Below are positions 1 to 10,570 of a stretch of 57,871 nt of DNA, one piece after another. How positions within the stretch are numbered: position 1 is the stretch's first letter; each line of letters begins with the position of its first letter. A program made the position numbers and the translations under genes. The DNA is taken from contig MNCI01038234.1 in the NCBI GenBank assembly GCA_015680685.1, forward strand, positions 80,061 through 137,931, read 5' to 3'. The DNA is from Gnetum montanum. Its lineage: Eukaryota > Streptophyta > Gnetopsida > Gnetales > Gnetaceae. The notes beneath the pieces were generated by a model that did no database searches, was not told the origin of the DNA, and worked only from the letters and a program-made list of their open reading frames with translations.

Positions 1-1426
1 TAGGAGAGATTTATGTCTTTGGAAGTTATACATATTTTTAAATATGATGAACATGTTTAAAATATCACAAACAAGTGAAGATTATTACAAATATTTGTAG
101 GTGCTTATATAATATTTTAACCAACACTATTTTTTTTGAAGTCTTGAAAAATTAGAAAAGGTAAATTTATAAATGGAGGTTCATACTTAGTGTATATAGT
201 ATTATAGATTATTTTAAATTTTTAAATTTTATCCACCAGTTCACCGGCATCGGTTAGAATTATCTGTGGACATTTATCCTGATGTGTGCTCCCATATGCT
301 CTCGTGTCCCTGTTGCCTTATCCATCGGACTGATATGCGATGCCGAATGCATTGGCATCGGTCATGGTAGCTGTTTGGAGGTAAGTTGCAGGTCATACCG
401 CCTAAAATTCGAAATGAATCTTTCGGAAGGAAGAAGCCTGTTTTAGCGATGAAATAACTGCACAAATTTTTTTTGAAGTTGCAGGAATGAACCAGAAATG
501 CGCCTGCTCGTTGTTTTCCCTTCGCTCTCTGCCTTTCGTCCTCTGTTTTATTATTATTTTTTCTGCAGTGTATTTGTGGATGCATGGGATAGAACCTCCA
601 AAATTGTAGATTTCGATTTGGGTTTGGGTTTCTGCTTCTTGCGTTTGTGTATTTCACAAACCGCGGGTCCACCGTAGTCTCAGCTACACTTGACCTTGAT
701 GATGATGAAGACGCGGCAATGGCAGCTGCAGCAAAACAAATTTCTTCTTCACTCGGAACGGCTCCAACAGAGCAGGCCATCTGTAGATTCTTCCATTAAT
801 GTTGTTGTTGAAGCTTCCTGCTGTGCCACGGCCTTTGCCGCACAGGAAGATAGGTTTTTGCGAGCTTTTGCAGTATTTTCGCGGCCTCCGTGCACCCACT
901 GACCCATGGATTCCCCAGAACGCCCAAACAGAATCTATGAATTAGGGCCGCAATTTTCAGCAAATTAGGGCCACGATTTTGCAGGTGACCATAAATGGCC
1001 TGAATGTGCCACGGCTGCTCCCAATGATCATCCTCGATCTCTGTGGGTGTGCTCTCTTGCTCTTGCGTTGCTGCTACTGTCACCATTTTTCTGTGCATCC
1101 ATCTCTATGGATCGGTCTCACAATTCTCATTGGCAGCGACTGTGCAGCGTGGTCTCCTTACCTTGGTTTAATTTTCAAATTTTCCCCTATTCCTAAAGTC
1201 GATGGTATATTTTTCGATTTTGTTTTTTAGATGCGAAACAGTAGACTCCGATCTTTCGTGTATTGGTTGATGCACGTTGAACAAGACCCTTTTTGGACAC
1301 TCAACCAACCATATCTTTGGGGATGTGAACCAATTAGCAAAAGCTTGGGGAAGAAACATAATCTCAAGAATCTCTTTTACATTTTTCAAAAAAACAAAAT
1401 CACCATAACCTTATAAATCCTGCTCC
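1..1426. other. Left-edge region, no recognisable transposon coding
   Basis: AT-rich at first (about 1-240), then more GC-balanced. I see no LTR ends, no primer-binding site and no gag-like coding. It may be host sequence or a degraded 5' LTR and leader of the Tat element that starts downstream. The short stretch around 1308-1325 (ctttggggatgtgaacc) is only weakly like the end of a gypsy primer-binding site. A possible minus-strand exon is listed separately. Confidence 0.35.
595..780 (-). CDS. Possible N-terminal exon of an unrecognised gene
   Basis: The minus strand from the ATG at 780 encodes about 62 residues. The composition looks like a real protein start: MACSVGAVPSEEEICF, then an Ala run, a Ser run, and a basic Asn/Pro-rich stretch ending near RNLQFWR. 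A GT follows directly (TTTTGGAG then GTTCTA) and could be a splice donor. Beyond it the frame stays open to 274 but the composition turns random. I do not recognise the protein. The Ala/Ser-rich start could be an organelle transit peptide or simply disordered. It is more GC-rich than its surroundings and has no stops, unlike the decayed transposon genes to the right. No second exon was found in the window. Confidence 0.25.
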
Positions 1427-2813
1427 ATGGAATGGCCAAATGTGCCAACACAACCACCTCCAATAGAGCCTCAGAGTGGAGATGACTTCGCAACCCAATC
1501 TAAACATGGGGATTCATACCATACTGTTAGTCCCAATGCCCATACAAATTCATTATTCCACCATTTTCTGGAAGAAATTTTTCTTCTTCCTTCATCCACA
1601 AACACTCAAGCACCGATTTTCTAACAAGAATAATCTACCTCCATTCCCATCTTCTCCAGGTTCAACATTCAATCAGATACATCCACTTCCATCATACCTC
1701 CATAAATACGGTCCCAACAACTCCCTCCCCAAACTAATGTAGGATTGACCTTTCGACCTCAAGTGATTGGAATGCCATCAGTCATACCAGCTTCCACGTC
1801 CATCCATTACATACCTCAAGTGCAAATCCACAAAGCACCACTGATGACTTCAACCCAACATGTTCAGGGTACCACTTCACAACATGTGGCTGGGCAATGG
1901 GTTCCACCTGCTATACAGCAAAGCCTATCTACTCACTACAGTGTACCACACCCCATAGTCTCAACCTCGAATGTTGTCCCACCGCAACAAATGACAGTCC
2001 AACAATCTCTCTTTCCACAAATGATGGAACAATTGAACCATGACCAACCACCACCAACTCAAATCATTGGTCTGTCTACTATCCACGAGTGGGTCGACAC
2101 AAGAAAAATGATGCACTTATTAGCAGAAGAATTAAAGCACCTCAAAACTATAAATACTGAGGAAGTCAAGGTACTCGACTTCTATCAAGATGATCCAATT
2201 GACCCCTCAGTTCCACCGTTAACCTTGCAAAAGGGAGTCTCATTACCCTAGCTAACCAAGTACAATGGAGAGGGAGATCCAAACGCTCACCTAGTAACAT
2301 TTCCAACAAAATGCCTATTACTTCAGGCATGGCCTCATGTAATTTTGCATGTGTTTGCTATGTCCTTAATGGGAAAATTCTTAAACTGGTATCGAGCTTT
2401 ACTTCACAGCTCCATATCTTCTCTAGAGGACTTTCTACACTAGTTTGTCACCTATTTCAAGTACAATCGAAAGCCTGAAGCCATGTTGGATATCTTGATT
2501 CAGATTAAACAAGCACCATTAGAGCCAACATAGAAATTTATCCAAAGATGGAGTGCAGCCTTGAATGAACTTCTTGAGCCCATCCCCAAAACATATCTAC
2601 TTACCATCCTTAAAGTGACCGTGAATGACTTTATTAAATTAAAACTTTATTATTTGAAAGCCCATACCTTGAGCCAAGCATTTTTGCAAATTAAGGACAT
2701 AGAGGAGGTGGCACAAACAAGAAATGACCCAGCCTACTTGACCTTTAGGAGTCAACATATGAGGAAAGATAAATCCAAAACGATAGTAGCAGCAGTAGCA
2801 GAGACAACCTGAC
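1427..2813 (+). pseudogene. gag: Tat-type Ty3/gypsy gag, N-terminal and core part
   Basis: The reading frame is broken by stops. It starts MEWPNVPTQPPP at 1427, passes through a long Pro/Gln/Thr-rich segment (1745-2250) and enters a Retrotrans_gag core at about 2255-2580. Diagnostic words are KYNGEGDPNAHL, MGKFLNWYRALL and FIQRWSAALNEL, in the order seen in plant Tat gag proteins (the particle shell protein). The frame runs on to a stop at 2812. In-frame stops at 2249, 2442 and 2532 are all explained by a single C-to-T or G-to-A change. It precedes the zinc-knuckle-like region and protease on the same strand. Tat gags usually have this disordered N-terminal arm. Confidence 0.75.
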
Positions 2814-4165
2814 CTAACCATCCCAGAAAAAAGGGAAAGCAAACTGCCATCCCAAACGGCCATCAAAGAAACACACCCATGCCTACACCAGAATCTTCAT
2901 CAAATAGAAACACCAACATGGGTCACACCCAAAAATTTGAAAGAAAAGACCCTGCTCAATATACACCCTTGCCTATGAAGCCTTAAAAATTTCTTCATCA
3001 ACTCCTAAAGGTTAGGCTAATCCAGCATAAAAAAATGTCTCCTACGGCCTCTCAAAAATATGATTGATTTTGTGAGCTAGCCAAGAACCCAGCTCTAGCA
3101 ACAGCTAATGAGCCCCCCATTCCAAGAGGCTTTAGATTGGATAGGTTTTGTGAATATCACCAATGGTGTGGTCATGGGACTGATTACCGTTTCACCTTGA
3201 AACAGGATATACAACTCATGATTGATAGGGGTGAAGTAGTAATTGATGAGGCAAACCCAGTAAGATCCCAAAACCAACCCATGGGATTCTACAAGGATCC
3301 TCTCAATACCAATGATGCACCATATGTGATTAATACTATCCATGTGGAGAATAGATAGGACGTCCCATGAAAACCTTTTGTGATTTGTAGACCTTCAAAA
3401 AACACACCTACCCCAACATCTCCTCAAATCCCTTTCATCATATGCACATCCCCTACACCACAAAAACAATTCATCATCTGTGTACCTCCTTCCATTGTAG
3501 CAACAACCACACCATTTGAAAACCAACCCATTCCCTTTGTGATTCGGGTGCCAAAACATCCTGACACAAAACCCACCTCTGTTCCCCCGAGACTTTTGTG
3601 AGAACGTCTTGCCAATAGACTAACAAGAGAGCACCTAGAAAGAGAAAACCATCAGCACAAATTAGGACCACCAAAGCCCACACCGCTAAACGTTTTTCCT
3701 ATGGGTCCGTCCATTAATGAGCCTAGTACGAGTCATCAAAATGAGGATAATGTTATGGGTTGTGTCCCAAACCTAGCATCCTTAGTTACCAATGCAAAAA
3801 TCCCTCCACGAGAGATATGAATGCTGGGTCAAATGGACCAAGTCTCCACAGATAAGGTTGCCCCAAACAGTAAAGACCTAGCAAGCGTGTTGACCTAGGT
3901 CAAAGAAGACTTGAAAGAAAAGAATACTTCTTTAAGCCTGTATGATCTAATAATGACTTCAACTATACATCGGGAAGCACTCGTGCATATGTTGACTTCG
4001 ATCCTTGTTAGTGAGAACCTTCCTACAGACGAGCCATCTATTTATGCAGTATTATCCCCACAACCCCAAGAGTCAAAGACCACATCCCTAGAGTTTCATG
4101 CTAATGACATTAAGCTAGATGAGAAAATAGGAGAAGTCACAACAACCCCTATGTTTATAACGATA
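2814..4165 (+). pseudogene. gag: Tat gag C-terminal region with zinc-knuckle-like motif, linker to protease
   Basis: Fragmented plus-strand frames continue from gag. The segment FCEYHQWCGHGTDYRFTLK (about 3146-3202), followed by DIQLMIDRG, matches the plant Tat pattern FCxxHxxxGHxTxxCxxLK..I..LI..G. The last zinc ligand is replaced by Arg, so metal binding is probably lost. Downstream (3380-3600) lies a Pro/Thr-rich repetitive linker in which PFVI and FIIC recur, and then frames up to 4168. Several stops and at least one frame change break it. Confidence 0.6.
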
Positions 4166-4792
4166 TAGGTCAATCATTTCAAGATACGAAGGGTGCATAT
4201 CGATGACAGTGTGGTGAAAAATGTAATACCTTTTCCTATCATCGAAAAACTGGGACTTACTAAACAAATACAGCCCACGACAACTTCTTTCTTGAAATCC
4301 TTCAGTGGTTCTTGTGTTGTAGTGAAAGGTATGGTTACCTTGGATTTCATAGTTGGGGACCAATTCCCCACATCAGCTGAATTTGTAGTGGTTGATGAAA
4401 TGCCAGGGTTTAATTTGATTCTAGTAAATCCTTGGCTAGCTCAACTCATATCCTCGCCAATCCATCAAGAAATCCACCTACCTTATGAGGGTGGTGAGAT
4501 CATCACACATGGGGATACGACAACATCACTTACTTCCTCACACTCAAGAACTGATGAAGGGTCAAAAATTGAGTTTTCTAACCCTAATCAAGGAACCATG
4601 AGCATACTTAAAGATGTGAACCCAACGTTAACTCATGATCCTACTAAAAATGAGGAAGCACTTGACAACACAAACATAGAAGCCATTCCCACTGATGTCT
4701 CTTGGTCAGAATTACCCTTTGACATTGCTAATGAGGGGGAAGGTGAGTATAAAATCATGCCTACATGCCCTATCCCTCACATCAAATTATGA
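4166..4792 (+). pseudogene. pro: Tat-type retropepsin (aspartic protease) region
   Basis: The frame from the upstream stop runs open to 4792. It begins VNHFKIRRVHIDDSVVKNVI and continues PIIEKLGL, MVTLDFIVGD, FVVVDEMPGFNLILVNPWL. This is the plant Tat protease pattern (flap ILIDNGSxxN, then GxxxLxxxIG, FxVxDxxxxFNxLLGRPWL). The active-site block reads IDDS where IDNGS is usual, so it has lost a residue, and the conserved GRPW is VNPW. It is probably inactive. The remaining ~110 residues are Ser/Thr/Glu-rich, as in Tat elements between protease and reverse transcriptase. Here, however, reverse transcriptase follows only 6.3 kb later. Confidence 0.65.
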
Positions 4793-5435
4793 AGGATTAA
4801 GAGGCAACTCAATAACTAGAGCGAATCACACCATGTTCAAAATGATGTTAAACTACCAATCATCCGATACGACATTAAACTTCCAGAAATGTCCGCAATG
4901 ATGTTAAGCGAGCCACAATCAGAAATGGCCAGTTCCTTTTAAAATTTTTGTAAAACTGTTGTTTCTTTTGGCCCACTATGACATAAAACTGGTAATCCTT
5001 CTTCCTTTGACAATAGATGCAATAGTCCACCATGACTTTAAAATGATGTGCATAGCCCGAAATGGCTTTAAACTAGGGCCTAATACGTCGCAAGTTTACA
5101 AACATTCACTACGTTACGTCAAATTTTCATTTAAATGATATAAGCTGCAGTCTCGATCTATGCCTTCTCGTTACTTTTCTCTTTTACAAATGTTGATTTA
5201 CATTTTTCCCCCATTTTACATTTAGCTACATGCATATGTTCACGATAATACTTGAGAAAGCAAATAAAAAGAGAAAACACATAAAATAAAAAAAATGATA
5301 CGTCAACATGGTAGTAAAATTCCAACACATTATGCCATAATTAGATCCATATTATTACACTTGTCAACCATACATTTCCATCAAACATCCAAAAATCCAA
5401 AACATTTAATAGCTAAAGTCTAATTAACAATAAGC
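4793..5435. other. Non-coding Tat-like tail 3' of protease
   Basis: No open frame. It contains short echoes of 'gatgttaaac', 'gacataaaactgg' and 'atggctttaaac' (4840-5080). These resemble the repetitive non-coding stretch after integrase at 14922-15150. The resemblance suggests that the protease half and the reverse-transcriptase half of this element may come from separate copies, or that a segment was inserted. A polypyrimidine/AT-rich stretch follows to 5435. Confidence 0.35.
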
Positions 5436-7092
5436 TTATGGGGGGTGGGGAGGGGGGGGCTGGTCCCCAAGATCCTCTTCATCATCCACTCTCACTCCAC
5501 TAGCGCCAGCTCCATCATTAACATGTCCCTATAACAAGGTAGAAAAAAAAATAGGTAAGAGTAGTGAACTAAATCATAAACACAAAAATAAGAAAAATAG
5601 TAATACTAATAATAAAAACAATAAAACCATACAAAAATAAATTCCATAATAAAACACTTACAAGTGAGAAAGGTCCTAAGTTGGCCTCCAAATGACGTAG
5701 AATCTCCTCCTCTAGTACATTTTTCCAATTCTACTCTAGGCCAAGATCAATGCCATCCAAGGTTTTACCCTTGTCCACCAAGGTCCAAGAAGGAAACTCA
5801 AGGGAGAACATGCCTATCAAAGCCTCCCCATAGGTGGTAGTAATGGTTCTCTCAAGAGATCCCTCCACCTCGGTGCATTAGGTGAACCTGTCATAAGAAG
5901 ATCGCAAGCCTAACCCATTGATGAACATCTCCATCTGACGATGTCCAATTGACTCCTCCTTTAACCATTTCTTATATTGATTCTTATGGTCCTTTTGGTC
6001 TTAGCCCCATTTCTGTACTTTGGTAGCAAAGGATTTCTAGTCATGACATTTACTGTTCAGCAAATCCATTTGTGCTCTTTGTTCTGCTAAGTCCTGTGTC
6101 GCCTGCACTTTGCTGTTCAAAACCATCTAGTAATGTTCGTAGGTGATTTCAGATGTACACTAGGTGCTATGACAAGATAGCCTAACAATGCAAAAATTGT
6201 AATGGGATTGGAGATCCATTTTCTCCTCTCTCTCCTTTTCTAGTGCTTCTCTCAATGAATGCACCTCGTCCGATAGATACTCAACTGAACGCCTACAAGT
6301 CCAAAGTGACTTAGCGTTTTGTATGATGCAACCAGAAACCACATCGTACACATTTCTAGGGACTTTCTCAATATTCCCTAGTAATTCGGGAAGGGTATCA
6401 ATGCGAGTAGCTTCAAGAGGATCCCACTGGAGCTTGGCACCTGCAGGTGTAAGTACTACACATATGAATCAGCTATAATCAATAATGAACGTAAAAAACA
6501 CAATAAACCTAGACACTTAGCGTATACATAACACACACATACCTAATTCTAGATGAGCTTCTTGTAGGCAAGAGACCACATCATTAATAATGGCCATAAA
6601 AAATCCATTTTTCTAGGCATCTTAGGCCATCTCCTTAGCTGGTTAGTTGATGTGGGACAAGCAGGGGAGGTCACCTCAATCAGAACCTGTGATCCTGACG
6701 TCACTACCTAGGATGTATGTGCCTCAGAAATCTTAGCATCTACCTCTGATGCTAAAGATAATTAGGATAATCAAGAACAACACATGAGAATTAAAGGATA
6801 TAGGATATGGATTGAGCTAAAAGGAACATACAAAAAATCCCTTCACTGTTTGGCTCAGGTGAATCACCAAGCTACAAAGATCCATCAAAGAAACCACCAA
6901 GGACATCTCTTTTATTACTGGATTGCCTAAGTGCATCCAAATCCTCCACAAGCTTTGTCCCCATGACGCTTGTAACATCTTCCTCTTGCGAGGTGGGAGG
7001 TTCTTCAATTGCTTCTTCTCTTTCCTTCGCTTCTTCCTCCAGCCCCGTGACAACCACTTCAGGATCAACCATCAGGGCCAAAGCCTCTCTCT
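5436..7092 (-). pseudogene. Exons 5-8 of the antisense gene: acidic and coiled-coil C-terminal part
   Basis: Exon 5 (7092-6832) is acidic, with VTGLEEEAKEREEAIEEPPT. Exon 6 (6751-6543) ends IINDVVSCLQEAHLELG and needs one 1-nt frame correction. Exon 7 (6440-5662) continues AKLQWDPLEATRIDTLPELL and then a heptad-rich stretch, SVEYLSDEVHSLREALEKER, that should form a coiled coil. It stays in one frame for 779 bp with about six stops. Exon 8 (5528-5436) gives an acidic tail and a Pro run (DQPPPPHPP) before TAA. A coiled coil after a plant-transposon-type domain is also the layout of the sense-strand accessory gene at 23873-26669. Confidence 0.5.
5440..5459 (+). other. G-run, potential G-quadruplex
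   Basis: Runs of 6, 4 and 8 G separated by single T and A bases lie on the plus strand directly beside the stop codon of the antisense gene. On the minus strand they encode the terminal Pro run. Four G-tracts can be drawn by splitting the last run. Confidence 0.5.
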
Positions 7093-7218
7093 CTGTCAAG
7101 ACATTTCTTTGATAATTCCAGAATCTTAGAGTGAGCATAACATAGTATATATATGTATAAGCCAAAAATAACATAAAATGATAATAATAAATATATAACA
7201 ATAAAATAAAGTACTTAC

Positions 7219-8265
7219 CCTCCACTGGCAGTAAAAGTCGAATCTTCTTTACTCTTCGTGGTATCACATCTGGAGTAGACTCCCTTGGGCATTCTTTCCT
7301 CTTCACCTTTATCTTGGACTTCCCAATAGTCTCACTAATCAAACATTTAGCCGTTTTAATAGACATGCGTAGCCTAGGAAATTCCAATCCCAAGCTATCA
7401 TGGGAATGATGGGAACGACAAGCCACACCCCCAGTAGTAACTGATACTAATTCCTCAATGTCTTCCGATGGGTTCTGGGATCTAGTGGTGCTATAGAAAT
7501 GGCAAATCCAAGGGTAGGGCAATTGTGAACAATCCCTCAAAATATAGTGGTTATCATCAGAAACTACTAGGAACCTAACAAATCTACATAGGTACCGTGC
7601 GAAGAAAGCAAATGTAAAATGGGATTTGGCATGGATGTTTGAACGTAACCTAACAATCTCTCCACGAAAACCAAATCTAAGAAACTATGCCCAGTTGTAG
7701 CGCATGCCTGTCTCTAAAAATGCATGTATCACATGTGCAAACTCGATCCTAAGGTTTCTTCCTTGAGAAAGAGATTTGGGAAAGGCTCATGCTAGGAAGA
7801 GAGGATACAGGAAGTTGTCCTCCAATGATCGAGTATCATCTCGCATGGCAAAGTCATTAGGACCCCGAGACATGCCTAACCACTCCTCAAGCTCTTTTAT
7901 GACTTGTCCTTCTTTAGTTGTTGTATCTATGGTTAGCCTAGCATCATCCATGGGCAAGCCAAAAAGATTAGAAAGGAACTCAATGGTCAGGTGGAAACAC
8001 ACCTTGACTCCTCGAACCCGTGTGATAAAATGGGAAGCATCATCACTAAAAGAATCAACAATGGTGACCATCTTAGTAGTTGGAATGCTAGGGGTCAAAG
8101 CTCTAAACAAGTCCATCAAACCTACCTGGGTAAGGTGGCTGATGATCAAATTAGAAGCTTTCTTCTACAACCATTTTTGTGACTGCTCTACCTCCCCATA
8201 TTTCATAAAAAGTGTGGCCTCAGTATGCCCTATTATAATGGTAACTTCTTCAAGGGGGATGACTG
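7219..8265 (-). pseudogene. Exon 4 of the antisense gene: plant-transposon-type domain
   Basis: A 1,047-bp exon translating in a single frame with few stops (for example after EQSQKWL, LFLA and MRYNWA). It opens AVIPLEEVTIII and contains VRGVKVCFHLTIEFLSNLFG followed by LPMDDARL, then LRIEFAHVIHAFLETGMRYN. The VRGxxVxF...I...FGLP core resembles the 'putative plant transposon protein' type of domain common in plant retroelement accessory ORFs, and more loosely the plant mobile domain. The family assignment needs a profile search. The C-terminal third is basic (KSKIKVKRKECPR, PRRVKKIR) and could bind nucleic acid. It ends at a clear donor (GTAAGT) at 7218. Confidence 0.5.
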
Positions 8266-8357
8266 CTATAAAAAGAAAACATAGAGTGGAGAGTTAAAAA
8301 CACAATATATGATGATGCATCAAAAAATAAATTGGATTCTAGAATGTGATCATTTAC

Positions 8358-9169
8358 CATCAATATATGGTGTAGATGGGATAGGTGTAGGATCAATTCT
8401 TTGAGGCAAAATTGGCCCATTAGGAGACCAATCCTTATGTAACCAACCATGAACTTGGCAGTGTTCAAAAGCTTTCAAAAACTGCCTATGGTCGTCAACA
8501 ATAGCCACTTTTATCTAGTCCAATACCACAAAACAAAGAACGGGGCCCACCATGAATGTCTCTAGTGTTGTGCACACTAACGCAAGCCCACCATCATCAT
8601 CATGCATCCCATTCTCATCAAAACAAGGCCTTCATAAGAAAACAACATTTACATTTAGATGATGACATAAAATTCAAAAAAAAAGAATAAAAAATTAAAG
8701 TAAGACACAAGAATGCATACATATGCACTTTATATACTGTCCCAGGTGGGTTTTAGAATAGAGTGTGCACATGGAAGGCTAAGAAAAGCGTGTTGCTGCT
8801 ATTGTAATGACTACAAGTAGGTAGCTCCCACACATGAGTCAAGGGATGTGTAGATCTAGGACCCTTAGTAGGGCCTCCCGCAACTCTAAAAAGCCCCTCA
8901 TCTATGTCGATAACAAAGGCAAGCATGCTTCATGTAAACCGAGGTAACACAGTCTCAATAACATCACGAGCCAACTATTCACTCAGGTGAGACCATATAA
9001 CCACACTAAAATTTTGCAAGATGAATGACAAAAACAAACTAACACCGGGATCGAACCATATCACATGGGGCCCAATGCACATGTCATAGGGAGGTGTGTT
9101 CGGTCCAAAGGGGCCAAACTAAGCAAGTATACCAACAAGCTCAACTACAAGAAGAGAAGGTTTAGGTCC
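8358..9169 (-). pseudogene. Exons 2-3 of the antisense gene: degenerate HAD/NIF (FCP1/SCP-like) phosphatase domain
   Basis: Exon 2 (9169-8721) reads KPSLLVVELVGILA, then WFDPGVSLFLSFILQNFSVV with IWSHLSE, then DVIETVLPRFT, then THVWELPTCSHYNSSNTLFL and NPPGT. This follows the order of plant HAD/NIF phosphatases: motif I LLVLDLNGxL, then FxRPxxxxFLxFxFxxFxVxxWSS, then YNESNTLLLDDSxxKxxxNP. Exon 3 (8629-8358) continues with DDDGGLAL, LETFM, VDDHRQFLKAFEH and GWLHKDWS, like the C-terminal part of those enzymes. Both catalytic sites look lost: the motif I Asp reads Glu (VVELV), and the late DD reads AF. So this is either a decayed enzyme or a pseudo-enzyme. The family usually dephosphorylates proteins such as the RNA polymerase II tail. 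That function is known for the family, not shown here. Confidence 0.5.
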
Positions 9170-9539
9170 CTTGCATACAACCGAAATAATAGGTAAGTGA
9201 AGAATTTAAATGCTAGCAATAGTGAAAAAGCACATAAACCAAAAATCACATAAACAAATACTTTAAATGCACAGCTCCACCCCATGAGACAAGGACACCA
9301 ATATCCATTTAGTGTATCTGACACTCACTGGGGTATATTGAAATCCATTTCACAGTAAATCCACACACAAGTATAGAACATGAACATGAGCACAAAACAA
9401 TGTTTAAATCATCAATCTCAAGAAAATAATAAATGATATAAGCATAAAAATTAGCAAATGACAAACATCTTGGCAAGCACTTTACATCTTCGTGTCTCAG
9501 CAAAAGGGAAGCCTGGACATTCACGTTCAAGGTAATCCC

Positions 9540-10570
9540 TTCCATCACTCACACTAGCCTTTGTGGCGGAACTCACGTTGGCCTTTGTGGACCAACTCAG
9601 GCTAGCCTTCATGGCCCAACTCACACTGTGGCTAGTTGCCAAGTGGCTCATGCTAGGAGTGCTCAGCTGGGACTATCCCAGCAAAACCATGCCATCTCTC
9701 CCTAGCACTCATGTTGTTTTCCTACATTCTAGCTCACGCTGGGAACCTATAGCTCATGTTTCCTGGAGAAATTTATATTCACATTGTCCAAAGAACAAGA
9801 AAAGAAAAAACTTGACACTACCTTGGAACCCTTGTCTTGTGCACAGAAAAAATTGACACTGCTTAGAAAACTTGGTAGTCACACTGGAAACCTCCCCAAT
9901 AATGTGACTCATGCTGCAAGAAAAAGGAAAATCAGCCTTCCCCTGCACTCACGCTAGATTTCCCTTCTCCTAGCACCCATGCTACCAGGAAACCTGGCAC
10001 TCATACTACCAAGTAGGCTCAAAACCCTCAAGAAGCCCAAGGAGGATAAAAGACCCTATGGCCTAGGAAGCTTCAAAAGCCTGAAAACCCAACCCATGCT
10101 GCTAGGAAGCCCTAAAAGCTCACACTATCCAAGATATTTTTGGCACTCATGACATGCTCATCCCAAAAAAAATGCAAAATGAAAAAAAATATAACTTGCA
10201 CTCATTCCCTGAACACACGCCCTGGACACACTAACACCATGAAAATTAAGAACCACAAGTCACAAATCCATAAAAAAATCCCAAAATTGTAGCTACAAAA
10301 TTTTTCCTTAGGTAACACTGTCTACAAATGGCATAGAAAAGAAAAAGAAAGAAAATATACCTATGCAGGGCCCCATCCCACATTGGAATCCTAGCTTTGG
10401 GGACATGCTGAAGAAGCTCTTCACTCTCCTCCACAAATGCCAAATCTTCTTTTCTCTTCCCTTTGTCTTGGCTTGCCTTTCCTCTGCCCTTTTCCATCAT
10501 GGTTGCCTTGCTCATGCTAATGCTGACGCTGTAGCTCACACTGCACTCCTAGCTCACACTATAGTACAAG
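9540..10570. repeat. Degenerate CTCA(C/T)(G/A)CT motif field in intron 1 of the antisense gene
   Basis: The words ctcacactagc, ctcacgttgg, ctcatgctagg, ctcacgctggg and actcatgctacc recur irregularly across about 1 kb. The same core words occur in both orientations in the U3-like region of the Tat LTR at 16440-17110. Most of the field falls in the first intron (10360-9170), and its right end overlaps exon 1 and the region upstream of its ATG. No period was obvious by eye. Confidence 0.5.

Larger units (their letters stand above)
5436..10539 (-). pseudogene. Multi-exon antisense accessory gene inside the Tat element (HAD-like + plant-transposon-type domain + coiled coil)
   Basis: Eight exons can be drawn on the minus strand: 10539-10361, 9169-8721, 8629-8358, 8265-7219, 7092-6832, 6751-6543, 6440-5662 and 5528-5436. 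Every intron between them has GT and AG ends. The phases agree at each junction from exon 2 to exon 8: 2/1, 1/2, 1/2, 1/2, 1/2 and 0/0. Exon 6 needs one 1-nt indel. Exons 4 (1047 bp) and 7 (779 bp) keep one frame end to end with only stop codons. The exon 1 to exon 2 phases do not fit, so a short exon may be missed. About 1,090 codons in all, ending with a TAA at 5436-5438. Scattered stops make it a pseudogene now. Domains are listed separately. Antisense genes are known in plant Tat retrotransposons; this composition and position are not ones I recognise. Confidence 0.65.

Noticed and set aside
684-1098. Overlapping ORFs on both strands at 684-899, 690-902, 796-1098 and 979-1230
   Set aside because: Short frames with random composition and no start context or homologous words; they overlap each other and the better exon candidate at 595-780.
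1308-1325. Primer-binding site of the Tat element
   Set aside because: Only the last few bases resemble a gypsy site and there is no LTR end next to it.
9309-9948. ORFs at 9309-9548, 9451-9651, 9563-9856 and 9754-9948
   Set aside because: They arise from the repetitive ctcacgct field in intron 1 of the antisense gene; no protein-like pattern.
5436-10539. A second retrotransposon inserted head-on, with the antisense exons being its pol
   Set aside because: No reverse transcriptase, integrase or protease words on the minus strand and no LTR pair at the borders; the exons have spliced-gene features instead.
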